Part shown: piece after piece, positions 32,747 to 42,824 of the stretch
Layout: every line of letters begins with the position of its first letter
Position numbering within the stretch: position 1 is the stretch's first letter
Source of the DNA: Cutaneotrichosporon cavernicola
Lineage: Eukaryota; Basidiomycota; Tremellomycetes; Trichosporonales; Trichosporonaceae
Direction of reading: 5' to 3'
DNA: 64,000 nucleotides
NCBI RefSeq assembly: GCF_030864355.1
Contig: NC_083394.1
Coordinates: forward strand, 1,240,001 to 1,304,000
The notes under the pieces: model-generated
Told to the model about the DNA's origin: nothing
The model's input: only the letters and a program-made list of their open reading frames with translations
Databases searched by the model: none
Translations under genes and position numbers: made by a program

Positions 32747-34352
32747 ATGGCGCCCACCGACATGTATCGGATCGAAGCGCGTATCGCCTCTTTCGCAGCC
32801 GTGACCCGTCCCAAGCGTCTCGCCAAAGTCGCCTTCCCCCTCGACCCATCAACCCACCCAGCCCTAACGCCCGCATCGCTGGCCGCAGCAGGATTCTATC
32901 ACACCCCCTCATCGGGGGAGGAGGACACGTGTTCCTGTTTTCTCTGTCCGTTAGCCTTGAGTGGGTGGGACCAAGGTGATAACCCCCACGTCGAGCATGT
33001 TGGCCGGGAAACGCCATGTGCGTGGAAAGAGCTGGTGTGTGCGCTCGAAGTGGATCGGTTGCAAGGAGGTCCTGGACGACTGAGGACCGAGTTTACTACT
33101 CCCGACGAACTACCATCCTCTGAGACACGGACGGCGTTGCGCGTCCAGACATTCGGAGATTGGTGGCCTCACGCTAAGCCCAGCCCACACGATGTGAGTT
33201 GATGAGAGATGGGGGCTGATATAGCTCGCCTCGGCAGGGTTTATCTGTGCGCCATCCAAGACTTCTCCTGATGGCACGACATGTCCGCTATGCAACTATG
33301 AGGTGGTGGAGTGGGAGGAGGACGATGATCCAATGTACGTTCGCTTTTGAGCTTTTGAATGGTCTGACAGCAGGACGATCCATAAACGCAAAGAGCCAGA
33401 GTGCCCGTTCTTCACTGCCACTGTCAAGAAGGGCCGACGTACCAAGGCGGTTCCGAAGCGGGCGACACGCGCGCAGACCATCGACGAGTCTGTACAGGAG
33501 ATCGCGCCGCCCGCAGAGGAGGCGACAGCAGCGGCGGCACCGAAACGGCGTGGTCGACCGCCAAAGGCCTCTGCCTCCAACACCACCATTCCGACAGACG
33601 TATCGGTCCAGGCGATCCCACCGCCTGAGGAGCCCGCGGCACCGAAGCGACGAGGCAGGCCGCCAAAGGCGTCCTCCGCCTCGTCTGCGAACACATCTAC
33701 AGCATCAGCCAAACCACGGGCGAAGAGGAAGACGGCGGCTGAGAAGCGCGCCGAGGCAGCAGCGGCAATTCAGTTAACTGAATCTGCAGAGGCGGCAGAT
33801 GCCTCAGTGGACAGCCTCGAGCTCCCCGAGGTCCCCGAAGACTCGACCGTCCTCGTCGAACCCCCACCTGCGGACGAGAGCGCGTCCTCGACGGAGGAGC
33901 GGGAGACCAAGCCACTCCCCCGTAAGGGCAGGGCTCAGAAGCCGACACAAAATGACACAGAAGCGGGTGTCGATGTGCCGAGCCGCGCGACACGGTCCGC
34001 GCCAGCACCGAAGGAGGCGCTGGCCCCGTCCACTGCCGATAACGTGGAACCGCTCCCAGCGGCCCCACCAGCCAAGCTGTCAAAGGCCCTGCCGGCCCTC
34101 CCCGCCTCGCCCAGCGTCCCGCTTGCAACACAAAGCGCGGCATTTGCCGTCGCTGATATGGTCAGGGCGGCAGGTGGGTCCGGCTCCACCACGATTGGCG
34201 CACAAGACCGGGCGATGACACTCGAGGACTTTGTGCGCAAGCAGTTCCAAGTGCAACACGACCAACTGCGCGACCAGGGAGAGGCGATGATTACGGCGTG
34301 GGAGGTGCGGGCGGGAGAGGGGCGTGAGCGCCTCGAGCGCGCGTTCGCTTAA
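32747..34352 (+). CDS. Bir1/survivin-like BIR-domain protein, 511 aa
   Basis: Exons 32747-33193, 33225-33334 and 33374-34352. Two BIR domains are visible. BIR1 has AGFYHTPSSGEEDTCSCFLC, then W, NPHVEHVGRETPC (zinc ligands C-x2-C, H, C). BIR2 has LASAGFICAPS, CPLC, and after a splice IHKRKEPECPFF. Two AT-hook-like KRRGRPPK motifs follow (about residues 250-290), then an Ala/Pro/Ser-rich linker. The C-terminal helix (AMTLEDFVRKQFQVQHDQLR) resembles the part of Bir1/survivin that binds the INCENP/Sli15 partner. The protein is likely the chromosomal passenger subunit that targets Aurora B. BIR2 is interrupted by an intron, and its linker between CPLC and His is acidic. Confidence 0.9.
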
Positions 34353-34434
34353 TGTACAACCATCAGTGTCAGTTTCTTGGACAATGAAGCATGCATGTGG
34401 CGCTGGCCACGTCTAGATACCGGCATACAACTAG

Positions 34435-36053
34435 TTAGACCTCGTACGCGGGATGCCTGCCGCCGTCGACGTCACGGCGACCGACGAGGGAACGCTTAGC
34501 ATAGTCGCGGCGGTCGCGGTCGTCTTCGTCCTCGTCGCTCTCCTCTGTGAGCTGGGTGAGGGCAACGCCCTCCTCCTCGAATGCGTTGAACAGCGTGCTG
34601 TTCTGCTCGCGGAACAGTCGCGATCGGCGGCCGTGCTGCGATCCCTGACCTTCAGCGTACGCCGGCGGCGCCTGCCCGACAGATGAGTAGTCCCAGAGAG
34701 GGGCGCCCTGGGACTCGAGGCTCATGCGTCCGCTCATGCTCATGCGGGGGTTCATGAAGCCCGTCTCTATCGATGACGGGTGGTGAGGCGGCTCAGGCTT
34801 GCGGCTCATGTTGAGTAGGAAGACGCCCATGAAAATGGTGAGGAAACCGCAGAGGAGCGAGATGGTGTTGACAGCATCGGTCGTGTTGAAACCCTGGAAG
34901 AGGATGGCGGATGCGATAATGGTCGCGGTCGTGAAGAAGACGTAGTAGATCGGGTTGACGACGTTGGTGGAGAACGTGTCTAGGGCCTTGTTGAAGTAGG
35001 TCTGGGGTTAGCAGAGGCACGAGACGCGCACAAGACGCCGACACTCACCATCTGAACGAGGATACAGCCCACGACAACCGCGCCGAACAGGTACGTCGTA
35101 AAGTGGGTCAACTGGTTGTTGCCGGCGACCGTGAGCTTGATGGCAATCCCGAACCCCTTGATTGCCATGACCGACACACTACCGACGAGGGAGCAGATCG
35201 AGAGGTAAACCATGGGGTTGGTCTGGCCGTACCGCGGTGCGACGCGCCAGATCATGACCGTGCTAAACACCGTCACGATGGAGAGGTAGATGAGGAACGC
35301 GGGCTGTGCCGCGAGCTTGAGAATGTCGTCGACCGTGTCAACTTCCTTGTCGCTCGGCGCGTGCAGGACGATAACGACCGACCCGATGATGCAGCTAGCG
35401 CACCCACACACCCCGAGCCGGCCGAGCTGCTCGTCCAGGAAGATGCTGGCGAGGATCGCGCCAATGATCACGGACATGGCGCCGAGCGGCGTCACGAGGA
35501 TAGCGGGCGCGAATGTGTACGCAGCAAAGTTGGCCACTGCGGTTAGTCATGCGTGCTGCACGATGGAGCGAGACTGCCCGACGGTGCAGCTTGGTGCCCG
35601 ACCGACCCGATCTGCTCACCTTCTCCCACCACCATTGTGATCATGCCGGCCCACCAGATTGGGTTCTGGAGGTACGCAAAGTCCTCGGCTGTTGTCAGCG
35701 GGTCGCTCACGGCTGAACCATTCAACTAGTTTGAATCACGTTCAACTGATTGAATCGCATTCAACTAGTTGAATGGAGATAGAGCAGCTGGCACATACAC
35801 GCATTGCGCGACTGTGTCTGTCGCTGGTGGCTGTGGGGGTAGTCTGCTGGTCTACTTGCCGCGTCATTCAGGCCCTAGAGTTAGCGTCTAGCGTCCATAA
35901 CACTGAGCCGCACCTTCTTGGTAATGATGAACGAGGTACTGTTGTCAGCTTGCTCAGACGAGCTGGGGAAGGTGTGAGAGAGGGGATGACGCACCCAATA
36001 GCTGCTGAAGAGCTGATGGCCAACCCGAGGCCGATGTACTTCTCCTCGATCAT
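34435..36053 (-). CDS. NIPA-type magnesium transporter, 416 aa
   Basis: Minus-strand exons 36053-35995, 35938-35914, 35874-35856, 35712-35620, 35536-35049 and 35001-34435. The family's start YIGLGLAISSSAAIGTSFIITKKG is restored by two short exons, followed by FAYLQNPIWWAGM, APAILVTPLGAMSVI and LDEQLGRLG. About nine membrane segments end near residue 290. NIPA proteins move Mg2+ at endosomal or plasma membranes. The cytosolic C-terminus is Ser-, Asp- and Arg-rich (LTQLTEESDEDEDDRD). Exons 2 and 3 are 25 and 19 nt. The 143-nt third intron carries a palindrome array, described separately. Confidence 0.92.
35719..35775. repeat. Three tandem palindromes inside an intron
   Basis: Around 35719, 35739 and 35758 lie three copies of an about 19-bp motif of the form ATTCAACTAGTTGAAT. 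The last, CATTCAACTAGTTGAATG at 35758-35775, is a perfect 18-bp palindrome. All lie in the third intron of the Mg2+ transporter gene, just before the splice acceptor on the minus strand. Confidence 0.85.
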
Positions 36054-36232
36054 GGCGTAGTTGGTGTTGTGTACGTTGTGGTACTTTAGAGATGATGACT
36101 AGATGGAGAGAAACAAGAAAGGAGAGAATAGAGATTGATGGCCACACAATTCAGGGTACAAACAGTGTTGTCACAACGCGGGGCTCGAGGGCTCTGGGGG
36201 AAAGAGGGCTGAGGTGGGGTTAAGTAGCCATT

Positions 36233-36544
36233 TTACACCCAATAGTAACCGCACGGATCCTCCTCTTGGCATTTGAGCATATACCCATGCATACCCCCAT
36301 CGCGACATGACCCCTCGGCATCGCTACAACTACGGCCGGTGGCGACGCATGCATACACATGTTCCATTCGTGTGATACGCGGAGTACGGACATGACGCGT
36401 CTCTCCGTGGTCTGTGTCGATCCCCTCAAAATCTTGGCAAAGCTTCCCGTTCCATTGCACACCGCCATGTCGCTGAGCCAACAATGTCCCTGAGTCAACC
36501 ACCTCCACGGCAAAGTAATTTAAGCAAGCTTCGGTTGCAATCAT
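36233..36544 (-). CDS. Possible small Cys-containing protein, 103 aa
   Basis: A minus-strand ORF from ATG 36544 to TAA reads MIATEACLNYFAVEVV and ends with a Cys-rich stretch (CVATGRSCSDAEGSC, KCQEEDPCGYYWV). It has seven or eight cysteines but no clear signal peptide. Codon use is less GC-rich at third positions than neighbouring genes, so it may be chance. No family is recognised. It lies in the 600-bp gap between the transporter and siroheme genes, which otherwise shows nothing. Confidence 0.3.
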   Translation of the reverse strand: MIATEACLNYFAVEVVDSGTLLAQRHGGVQWNGKLCQDFEGIDTDHGETRHVRTPRITRMEHVYACVATGRSCSDAEGSCRDGGMHGYMLKCQEEDPCGYYWV

Positions 36545-36653
36545 GTCGCGTCAAGGCACCGGCTCATTACCACGCTCTCGTGATCGTGTGATCATTTACG
36601 CCAGACTAAACAAGACCATGCCATGCGATGCTATGCTATTCTAATGCTATCTA

Positions 36654-39005
36654 TTATGCGCTCGGGAACCAGCTCCAGTCTGCAGGCAGCCCTTCGCGAG
36701 TCCTAAACCGGTCTCCTCCAAGCCAGCTCGCAACCGCCTCCTTCTCGTCCGCGCCGTCAAGAATGTCCACCCGACCCTTGCCTTCGAGACACATCGCCGC
36801 CCACCCGACGAGAATCATGCCCGGTGGGCGCTGGTCAACGCTCTGGATCGCGCCGGCCACATGTTCCAACGTGGACAGGATGACGCGCTGGTCGGGCGAC
36901 GACGCGCGCTCAACAATCGCGATGGGCAGGTGGCTAGGGTACACGGCGCCGTCGCGTTGTGGCCCATCAGGACCGGTGAGGGCGGCGAGGACGGCGTCGA
37001 TGCGGGCAACACCCATGAGGATCGCGAGCGTCTTGCTCTTCTGGTATCCTGGAAGCTGAACAGCAGCGCCACCTCTCCCAGCACCAGTGCACATGACAAA
37101 GGTGTCGGCCACACCGCGCTGTGTCACGGGGATGCCCATCATAAGTGGTCCCGCCATAGCGGAGCTAACGCCGGGCACGACAGTCGCCTCGAACCCGTGC
37201 TCGCGGAAGTAGAGGACCTCCTCGCCCCCACGCCCGTAGACGAAGGGATCGCCCTGCTTGAGGCGCACGACAGTCTCACCAGCCTTGGCACCGGCGAGCG
37301 CGAGCTGCATCATCTCGTTCTGGCTGTTGTCCGCGTTACCAGGGAACTTGCGGGCAATGTGCAGCTTGGTCGCCTTTGGGATGAGGGCGATGATCTCGGC
37401 AGGCACGAGCTTATCGCTGAGAATGAGGGTCGCGTTGTTGAGCGCGTGTCGCGCAGCAACAGTCAAGAGGGAGGGGTGCCCGGGTCCAGAGCCGACGAGA
37501 AGGATGCGGCCACGCTTGGCGATGCCACCCTCGTGATGAGGGAGGGGGTAGGGCGCCTCGCCCTCGAGCACGGCGTCCATCTCGCTAGCACTGAGGACAG
37601 CCAGCTGGTCGTAGCTGTAGTATTCGCTCATCTGGTGAACCCAGCGCATGCGGCGGAGGTGGTCCTCCCCACCCTTCTGCGAGACGGGCTTGTTGAGGGG
37701 CGTGATGCTGTCGTCGTCCGAGATGGTTGGCTTGGCACGGGCGCGGAGCTGGCCAATGTTGTCGACCGCCCCGCCGACGTTGGCCGGGAGCTTGGCGGCA
37801 ATCTCGCGCCGAATGCGCCCGGCAAGCCGGCACCCTTTGCCGTTTGTGCTGACTGCCACCTGGAGGTTGGATGGGCCGTCGACGCCAGCGAAGCGGTGAA
37901 CCGATGGGAAAGTGAAGCTCGAGAAGTCGGGGCGGTCCGAAACGTTGATGGGGATCCGGAGAGCGGTCGCAGCGCCATGCACAGCTTGCGCAGTCTCAAG
38001 GGAAGGAGTCTCCGAAGCAATGAGCGTATCCGTGACGGCAACGAGGATGATACCCTGTTCCCGCAGGAAGGCCTCCCACTCGCCGCGTCCCCCGACGACG
38101 CGTGTGTAATGCACCTCCTTGTTGGCGACGCGCCACTGGATCTCCTCGGGAAGCTGGTTGAGCTCGCGCCCGGTGGCGACGTGCACAACGGCGTCGGCCT
38201 CGAGGAGCGTGAGCACGCGCGAGGACGCGAGGCGGTTCGAGCCGACGACAAGCACCGGCTTATTGCGCGGGTGGAACGTGAGGGGCAGGGGAGCGCCGCC
38301 GATAGCGTGGGGGTAGGGGTCCCGCGCCTTCTCGGCCTTGGCCACGATCTCTTGGGGAGACTTGGCGCCATGGCGGTCAAGGCGGTCAAGGCGCTGCGAG
38401 CGTGGGCGTGCAGAGAGTTCACGGATCAGACCCGCCGTAAGAACAACTGCAGCGATGGTGGGGACGACGATCCAAGTGCCGTTGGTCAAGACCCAGACAG
38501 TCCAGAAGCGGAATGGTGGGTTGTGGCCGGTGTTGCACCAGTTGCAGAACACCTCCTGGAGGAAGTAGAGGTCGGTCTTGCTGGCCGTCATTACCAGGGA
38601 GATGAGGGCGATGAGCGGCGCGGTGGGGTGGTCCCCAAGCGCGAGAGAGATGAAGTTGAAGATTGTCTCGACGATGTTCATGACCGCTGTTATTAGCGAC
38701 GGTCCATTGGGTGGAGATTACCTTGGGCATTAGTGAAGCCGTCGCCGCTCTGCAGGGCTGGCCAGCCGTACAGGTGATCGACGTGGATGTAGGGCACCAT
38801 GCTGCTGTCAGCGCTGTCGTGAGACGACGTACTTGTAAGGAGCCCAGATCCAGGCGAGGTCGCCCCCGGGGAAGGAGCGCGGGCGGTAGAGGCAGTAGCC
38901 GACATCTGCTGTTAGTGGAACTCGTTGTTGCCACCCACCCCACAGCACGACAATGGACGAGAGTGCAAGCCAGAGGCGCACCCAGCGGGGCGTCGTGTAG
39001 CCCAT
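36654..39005 (-). CDS. EXPERA membrane domain fused to siroheme synthase, 750 aa
   Basis: Minus-strand exons 39005-38939, 38905-38833, 38801-38722 and 38686-36654. Residues 1-165 form an EXPERA (EBP/TMEM97-like) membrane domain: WDVGYCLYRPRSFPGGDL, VPYIHVDHLYGW, DGFTNAQAVMNIVE, TASKTDLYFLQE, NGTW. After a basic linker come a precorrin-2 dehydrogenase/ferrochelatase-like fold (KPVLVVGSNRLASSRVLTLL, about 216-420) and an uroporphyrinogen-III C-methyltransferase domain (LLVGSGPGHPSLLTVAA, VRLKQGDPFVYGRGGEE, VVPGVSSAMAGP, VTQRGVA; about 465-730). The siroheme half should supply sulfite (or nitrite) reductase with siroheme. No stop and no Met separates the EXPERA end from the synthase domains, so the fusion is read directly. 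The membrane half may anchor the enzyme to the ER, which would be unusual. Confidence 0.85.
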
Positions 39006-39289
39006 GGTGATCAGTAAGTAGATTGAAGAGAGATGGGGAGGAGGAGGAGGATGTGGTGGATGACTTTGCTTAAGTCGTTTATTGGATTAGAGGGCTCGAT
39101 CACCTCACCATATCGCGACATATCTATTTCCTTCGTAGTAGTCAAATCGCGTGATCAACACTGGGGCTCCGGATAGGGATACCACGTGGAATGCCATATC
39201 GTTTGCTTCCGTTCAGCGACCTCCACACCACTCCAAGCACTTACCGACTTGAATGACCAACTCACCCAATCTCCCAACGTTCACCAACA

Positions 39290-39980
39290 ATGCTCGCAGC
39301 GTGGCTCGTCAGCCTCGCGCTTGTCGCGCACGCCAGTGCAGAGACATACACTCTCCACCACCGCTTCCTCCCTTCCGGCTCCTTCGTGCCGCGGGGCACC
39401 GTTGACGTAGTCGATGGAGCCGCGACCTTCTCTCCCTCTGATGGCGTGCTCGAGCCTGGGGAAGGGTGGTACCAGGTCGGTCTGGAGTGGGTCGGCGGGG
39501 ACATGATTACGACGTCGACGCGCGCGGTGAGCTATCTACTTTGCACGTTGCAGCTGACAGCAGTGCTTCGCGGGCGAGGACGCGCGTCTGGTGATCCACG
39601 TCGGACAGAATGGGCGGCCAACTAGCATCGCGTACACGCCGACAGGTGTGCCGAATGACGGAAGCTGCAGCGCATCCTTGCGTGCAGTTGGATCAGGCCT
39701 GCAGGTCGCGCTTGCCTCGCCGCAGAAGGTGTACAGGTAAGCGAAGAAGGAGGAAGGAAAGCGGGCTGACACCAGTCCCGGCCTCGCGCCGCCACCTACA
39801 GTCGACGAGGGAGGCAAGGTCAAGGAGCCTGAGCCCGAGAAGACGTTCCTCCAGAAGTACGGCCTCATGATCGGCGGCTTCGCCTTTGTTCTCCTCATGA
39901 ACGCGGGATCACCAGACCCGCCTAAGGAGGGCGGTGGCGGCGGCGGTGGTGGTGGTGGCGGCGGCGGCGCGGCGCAGTAG
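39290..39980 (+). CDS. ER membrane complex subunit 10 (EMC10), 204 aa
   Basis: Exons 39290-39526, 39564-39736 and 39776-39980. A cleavable signal peptide (MLAAWLVSLALVAHASA) leads into a luminal beta-sandwich starting TYTLHHRFLPSGSFVPRGTV, with two luminal Cys (CFAGED; DGSCSASL). EKTFLQKYGLMIGGFAFVLL starts the C-terminal membrane helix, followed by PDPP and a Gly13 run. The order and the EKTFLQKY-TM-Gly-rich tail match EMC10, part of the insertase for tail-anchored and multi-pass proteins. The gene is divergent from the EXPERA/siroheme gene across 284 bp. Confidence 0.88.
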
Positions 39981-40044
39981 TACAACTCGGGATGCAGGGG
40001 TATATAACAACCGGGTATCCTGAGACGCTGGCTTGGGCGGCACA

Positions 40045-40979
40045 TCATTTGCTCTCCTGCAGATGCTTCAGGATCGCGGCCGCCTTGTCCTCGAGGCCCG
40101 CATTGCTGACCCCTAGGACGCCCAAGTGACCGAGGACCTGATCGAGAGTGCTCCCGAGACGCGCCACAGTCCCGAGAAGCTCGAGTATGCCCGAGTTGAT
40201 ATTGGCTGTGTGGGACTCCGCGGCTGGGATGAGCGATTGCCGAGATGATCTCGGCGCTGTCGGCCTTGGGCGGATGGGGGGCTGGTCGGACTCACTCGGG
40301 ACCGCATAGTTCCAGTACTTGGGCGCTTCCATGGTGTCGGCGAGGTGCGCGAGGGTCGCAGCCTCACGAGGCGACATTGGGGATATGGGTGAAGGTGGGA
40401 CAGGTGGGGCCTGGTACGAGTCAGGAAGAGGAGGAGGAACTGGGGGAATGAGGGGCGGGAGATGGGTGTTGGGACGTGTAGTCGTGAGTGGTGGGGGAAG
40501 GTGGAGCAGAGAACAGGCAAGGAGGTGACGGAAGATGGCGTCTCCCCTCGGAGAGTGCCAGCAAGGGTGGGAAAGGATGGGAGGCGCGTTTTACACGCGA
40601 GCCGACATCAAAGTGTCACAGCTCGCGGCGCGATGCTCCAAGCGCGACACCGGCGAGACAGACGTGTCGAGGAAGGTGACATACCTCAGTTTTGAACTGG
40701 ACACTTTTCTTGTCCTTGAGGACGTTGGCCTTGTGGGTGTTTCTGGTCTTGATATCCTTGCCCAAGTCGCCTACGACGACGGTACCCGAGCTCGTGGGCT
40801 GGCTCTCACTGTCACTCAGTGAGAGCTCGCTGTCCGAAGTGTAGCGGGGAGTCTGTTTCTTGATGCGCTTAGAACGACGCGGTCCCTCGTCGCCGCGCGA
40901 GCGCTTGGGAGTCATGACGGGCCCGGTTGCCTGCTGTGAGCTTGTCTCGGAGGAAGTATCTCACACTGATATGACCCAT
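40045..40979 (-). CDS. Hypothetical protein A of a local three-gene family, 208 aa
   Basis: Minus-strand exons 40979-40965, 40930-40685 and 40410-40045. It starts MGHISATGPVMTPKRSRG, then a basic nuclear-type stretch (RRSKRIKKQ), a Ser/Asp segment and a Pro-rich part. The C-terminal helix contains TVARLGSTLDQVLGHLGV and ends ILKHLQESK. That motif aligns without gaps to the C-termini of the next two minus-strand genes. The 274-nt second intron is long here. The Pro-rich frame just upstream of 40410 is also open, so the exon-3 start could be earlier. The first exon is supported by a GTGAGA...CTCACAGCAG intron. Function unknown. Confidence 0.6.
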
Positions 40980-41149
40980 GGTGAAGATGGAGTGGGTGGT
41001 AACAGAAAGCGAGGAAGGTCAGTCGTGATTAAAAGGCGATCCGGCGATCCATCAGCCCATGACAACATCAACAAACAACGGCCACCTCACACGTGTTCGT
41101 ACTCATGCTCATCAATCATCACATGTACACTACTTGGCCTCCTACCAGC

Positions 41150-41442
41150 CTAGTCGCGGTCAACGCCGAGGTGGTCGATAATCGCATCGAGCTTGACGTG
41201 CAGCGCGGCGACCTTGGCTTCGATCGTCTCGAGGCGAGTCGCGAGGGCAGCGAGCTTAGCGTTGGCGTTGGCGTCTTCAGTCAGTAACGTCAAGTTGTGG
41301 GCTCACCATTCGCCACCGCACCGCTCTCCGAGCTCGAATCCGGACTCGTGGTGGCGCCCGAGGGGTAGATGGGCCCATCGCCGACGCGGACGGACGGCAC
41401 CTCTGAGCCGCCAAGGGAAATGCGGGGGATGTTTGGGGTCAT
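41150..41442 (-). CDS. Hypothetical protein B of the local family, 86 aa
   Basis: Minus-strand exons 41442-41307 and 41274-41150 with a 32-nt intron (GTGAGCC donor, CTGACTGAAG acceptor). The N-terminal half is Ser/Gly/Pro-rich (MTPNIPRISLGGSEVPS). The C-terminal half is a predicted coiled coil, AALATRLETIEAKVAALHV leading into KLDAIIDHLGV, and ends DRD. It shares the 18-residue motif KVAALHVKLDAIIDHLGV with its neighbours. Too short for a catalytic domain; a helical interaction module is likely. No known family is recognised. Confidence 0.65.
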
Positions 41443-41683
41443 GTTTGATGGGGAATAGAGAAGTAAGTGGTGGTGCTGGATAGATGAGGGACCAGTGTAC
41501 AAGAGACGAGACAATGGGTTGTGTCGTTACAGTGTCGTTACATTGACATACAAGGCTTGTGCGTCGCCACTGATCATCTCGTTATCTGGTCATGGTCAGC
41601 CCACCTTCCTTTTTGTCTCACTAGCTATCCTCCTTTGGCCACTGCCCATCTCTTCTGACGCCCTCAATTCACACCCACGCTTC

Positions 41684-42766
41684 TCACTCCCGTTTCTCCG
41701 CGCCTACAGCTACAATGAGCGCGTCGAGCTTGCCATGGATCCCGACAGCGCCAACCTTGACCCCGAAGTGCTCCAGCAACCGGTCGACTTTGCCGTCCAG
41801 CGCCATGATGGAGTCGACCAGCGCGACGTCGGCAGCTTGGACTTCGCACAGGTGCTCCACGATCTTTGGAACGTTGATCGCTCTCACGTGTGCTTCGGGG
41901 ACCTCGTCCGGCACGACCGCCTTGCCCGCACTCAGGCGGCGGGGCGGGGCAAGCGGTCTGGGCTGGGATCCCCGCTTTCTTCTCTGGTGGTGGTGGTGGT
42001 GTTGATGGCCGGGGGGGTGGAGCTGGCCTTGTGTCACGGGTTCGCGGCTCTCGTCGGTGAAATGGGACTCGCGATCCTTCTTCCCCATCGGTTCGGCATG
42101 GATCGTGTCCCCGCTGTCATCATGATGCACGAGCGGCGGTCTGACAGGGGTCTTTTCTCGAGACAACGGAGGACGTTGTGAACTCTTGTCCCGGATCGTG
42201 CCCAGACTATCCTCATGGTGCGGCGCCATGCGTTCCAGCACGCAGTCCAGGGCATCCTCCGACTCCTCGGGAATCGGAGAGCGTCTGACGTCATGCGGTC
42301 CCTCGCTAGTCCAATCGGCCTTCTCTCGCGGATGAAGGACGTGTGGGGTGTAGAGCGTATCATGCTGCCCGTGCAGTGCTTGATGTTGGGCGTGGAGTGC
42401 CTGGTGTTGTGCACGCAGTACGTCGTGCTGAGCATGAAGGGCTTGGTGAATGGCTTCCTGATCTTGTCGGTGCATTTTGATCGCTGCTGATTGGCTCTGA
42501 ATCACGGTCCCGTCGGCCAATACACTGGAACTCAGCGGTGGTGACGGGGGACTCGGCGGTGCTTGCTCGATAATCGGGCCGTGGGACCCTCTATGTGGCC
42601 GGTTTGGCGAGTTTGGGTTTTCTGGGAGAGGCTCAAGCTTGCTGACCAACCCACACTTTGTATGTGCTCTCGGAGTCGGATGCTCGAGGTAGCTTGATGT
42701 TTGTGGTGGCGACTCTGGGGGGGTTAAGAGGATGTGTGGGTGTGGTTGTGGAGTGTGGTAGGTCAT
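41684..42766 (-). CDS. Hypothetical protein C of the local family, His/Gln heptads, 360 aa
   Basis: A single minus-strand exon. The ATG at 42766 (MTYHTPQPHPHILL) was chosen over one at 42847 because a TATAAAT box at 42817-42824 lies between them. The protein is Pro/Ser-rich, then carries heptads of the type QALHAQH (about residues 107-136), a His5 run followed by RRKRG (about 266-276), and a C-terminal helix with SIMALDGKVDRLLEHFGV, the motif shared with genes A and B. KVDRLLEHFGV is followed by a second, similar KLDALIVAVG. Function unknown; it is the largest member of the local array. Confidence 0.65.
   Translation of the reverse strand: MTYHTPQPHPHILLTPPESPPQTSSYLEHPTPRAHTKCGLVSKLEPLPENPNSPNRPHRGSHGPIIEQAPPSPPSPPLSSSVLADGTVIQSQSAAIKMHRQDQEAIHQALHAQHDVLRAQHQALHAQHQALHGQHDTLYTPHVLHPREKADWTSEGPHDVRRSPIPEESEDALDCVLERMAPHHEDSLGTIRDKSSQRPPLSREKTPVRPPLVHHDDSGDTIHAEPMGKKDRESHFTDESREPVTQGQLHPPGHQHHHHHQRRKRGSQPRPLAPPRRLSAGKAVVPDEVPEAHVRAINVPKIVEHLCEVQAADVALVDSIMALDGKVDRLLEHFGVKVGAVGIHGKLDALIVAVGAEKRE
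42362..42447 (-). repeat. 21-bp coding repeat (QALHAQH heptads)
   Basis: About four degenerate copies of a 21-bp unit encode heptads QALHAQH, DVLRAQH, QALHAQH and QALHGQH within gene C. The 7-residue period suggests an alpha-helical, coiled-coil or metal-binding His array. Confidence 0.75.
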
Positions 42767-42816
42767 GGTTAGTGAACTGGAGCCTGAGGCACCAAACTGA
42801 TGATAGCTTCTGCTTG

Positions 42817-42824
42817 AATTTATA
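42817..42824 (-). promoter_or_regulatory. TATA box of gene C
   Basis: TATAAATT on the minus strand, 51 bp upstream of the ATG at 42766. It places transcription start downstream of an in-frame ATG at 42847 and so decides the start codon. Confidence 0.55.

Noticed and set aside
36861..38696. 611-codon ORF on the plus strand
   Set aside because: It is antisense to the siroheme synthase exon and is open only because of the GC-rich third positions of the real gene. It has no domain.
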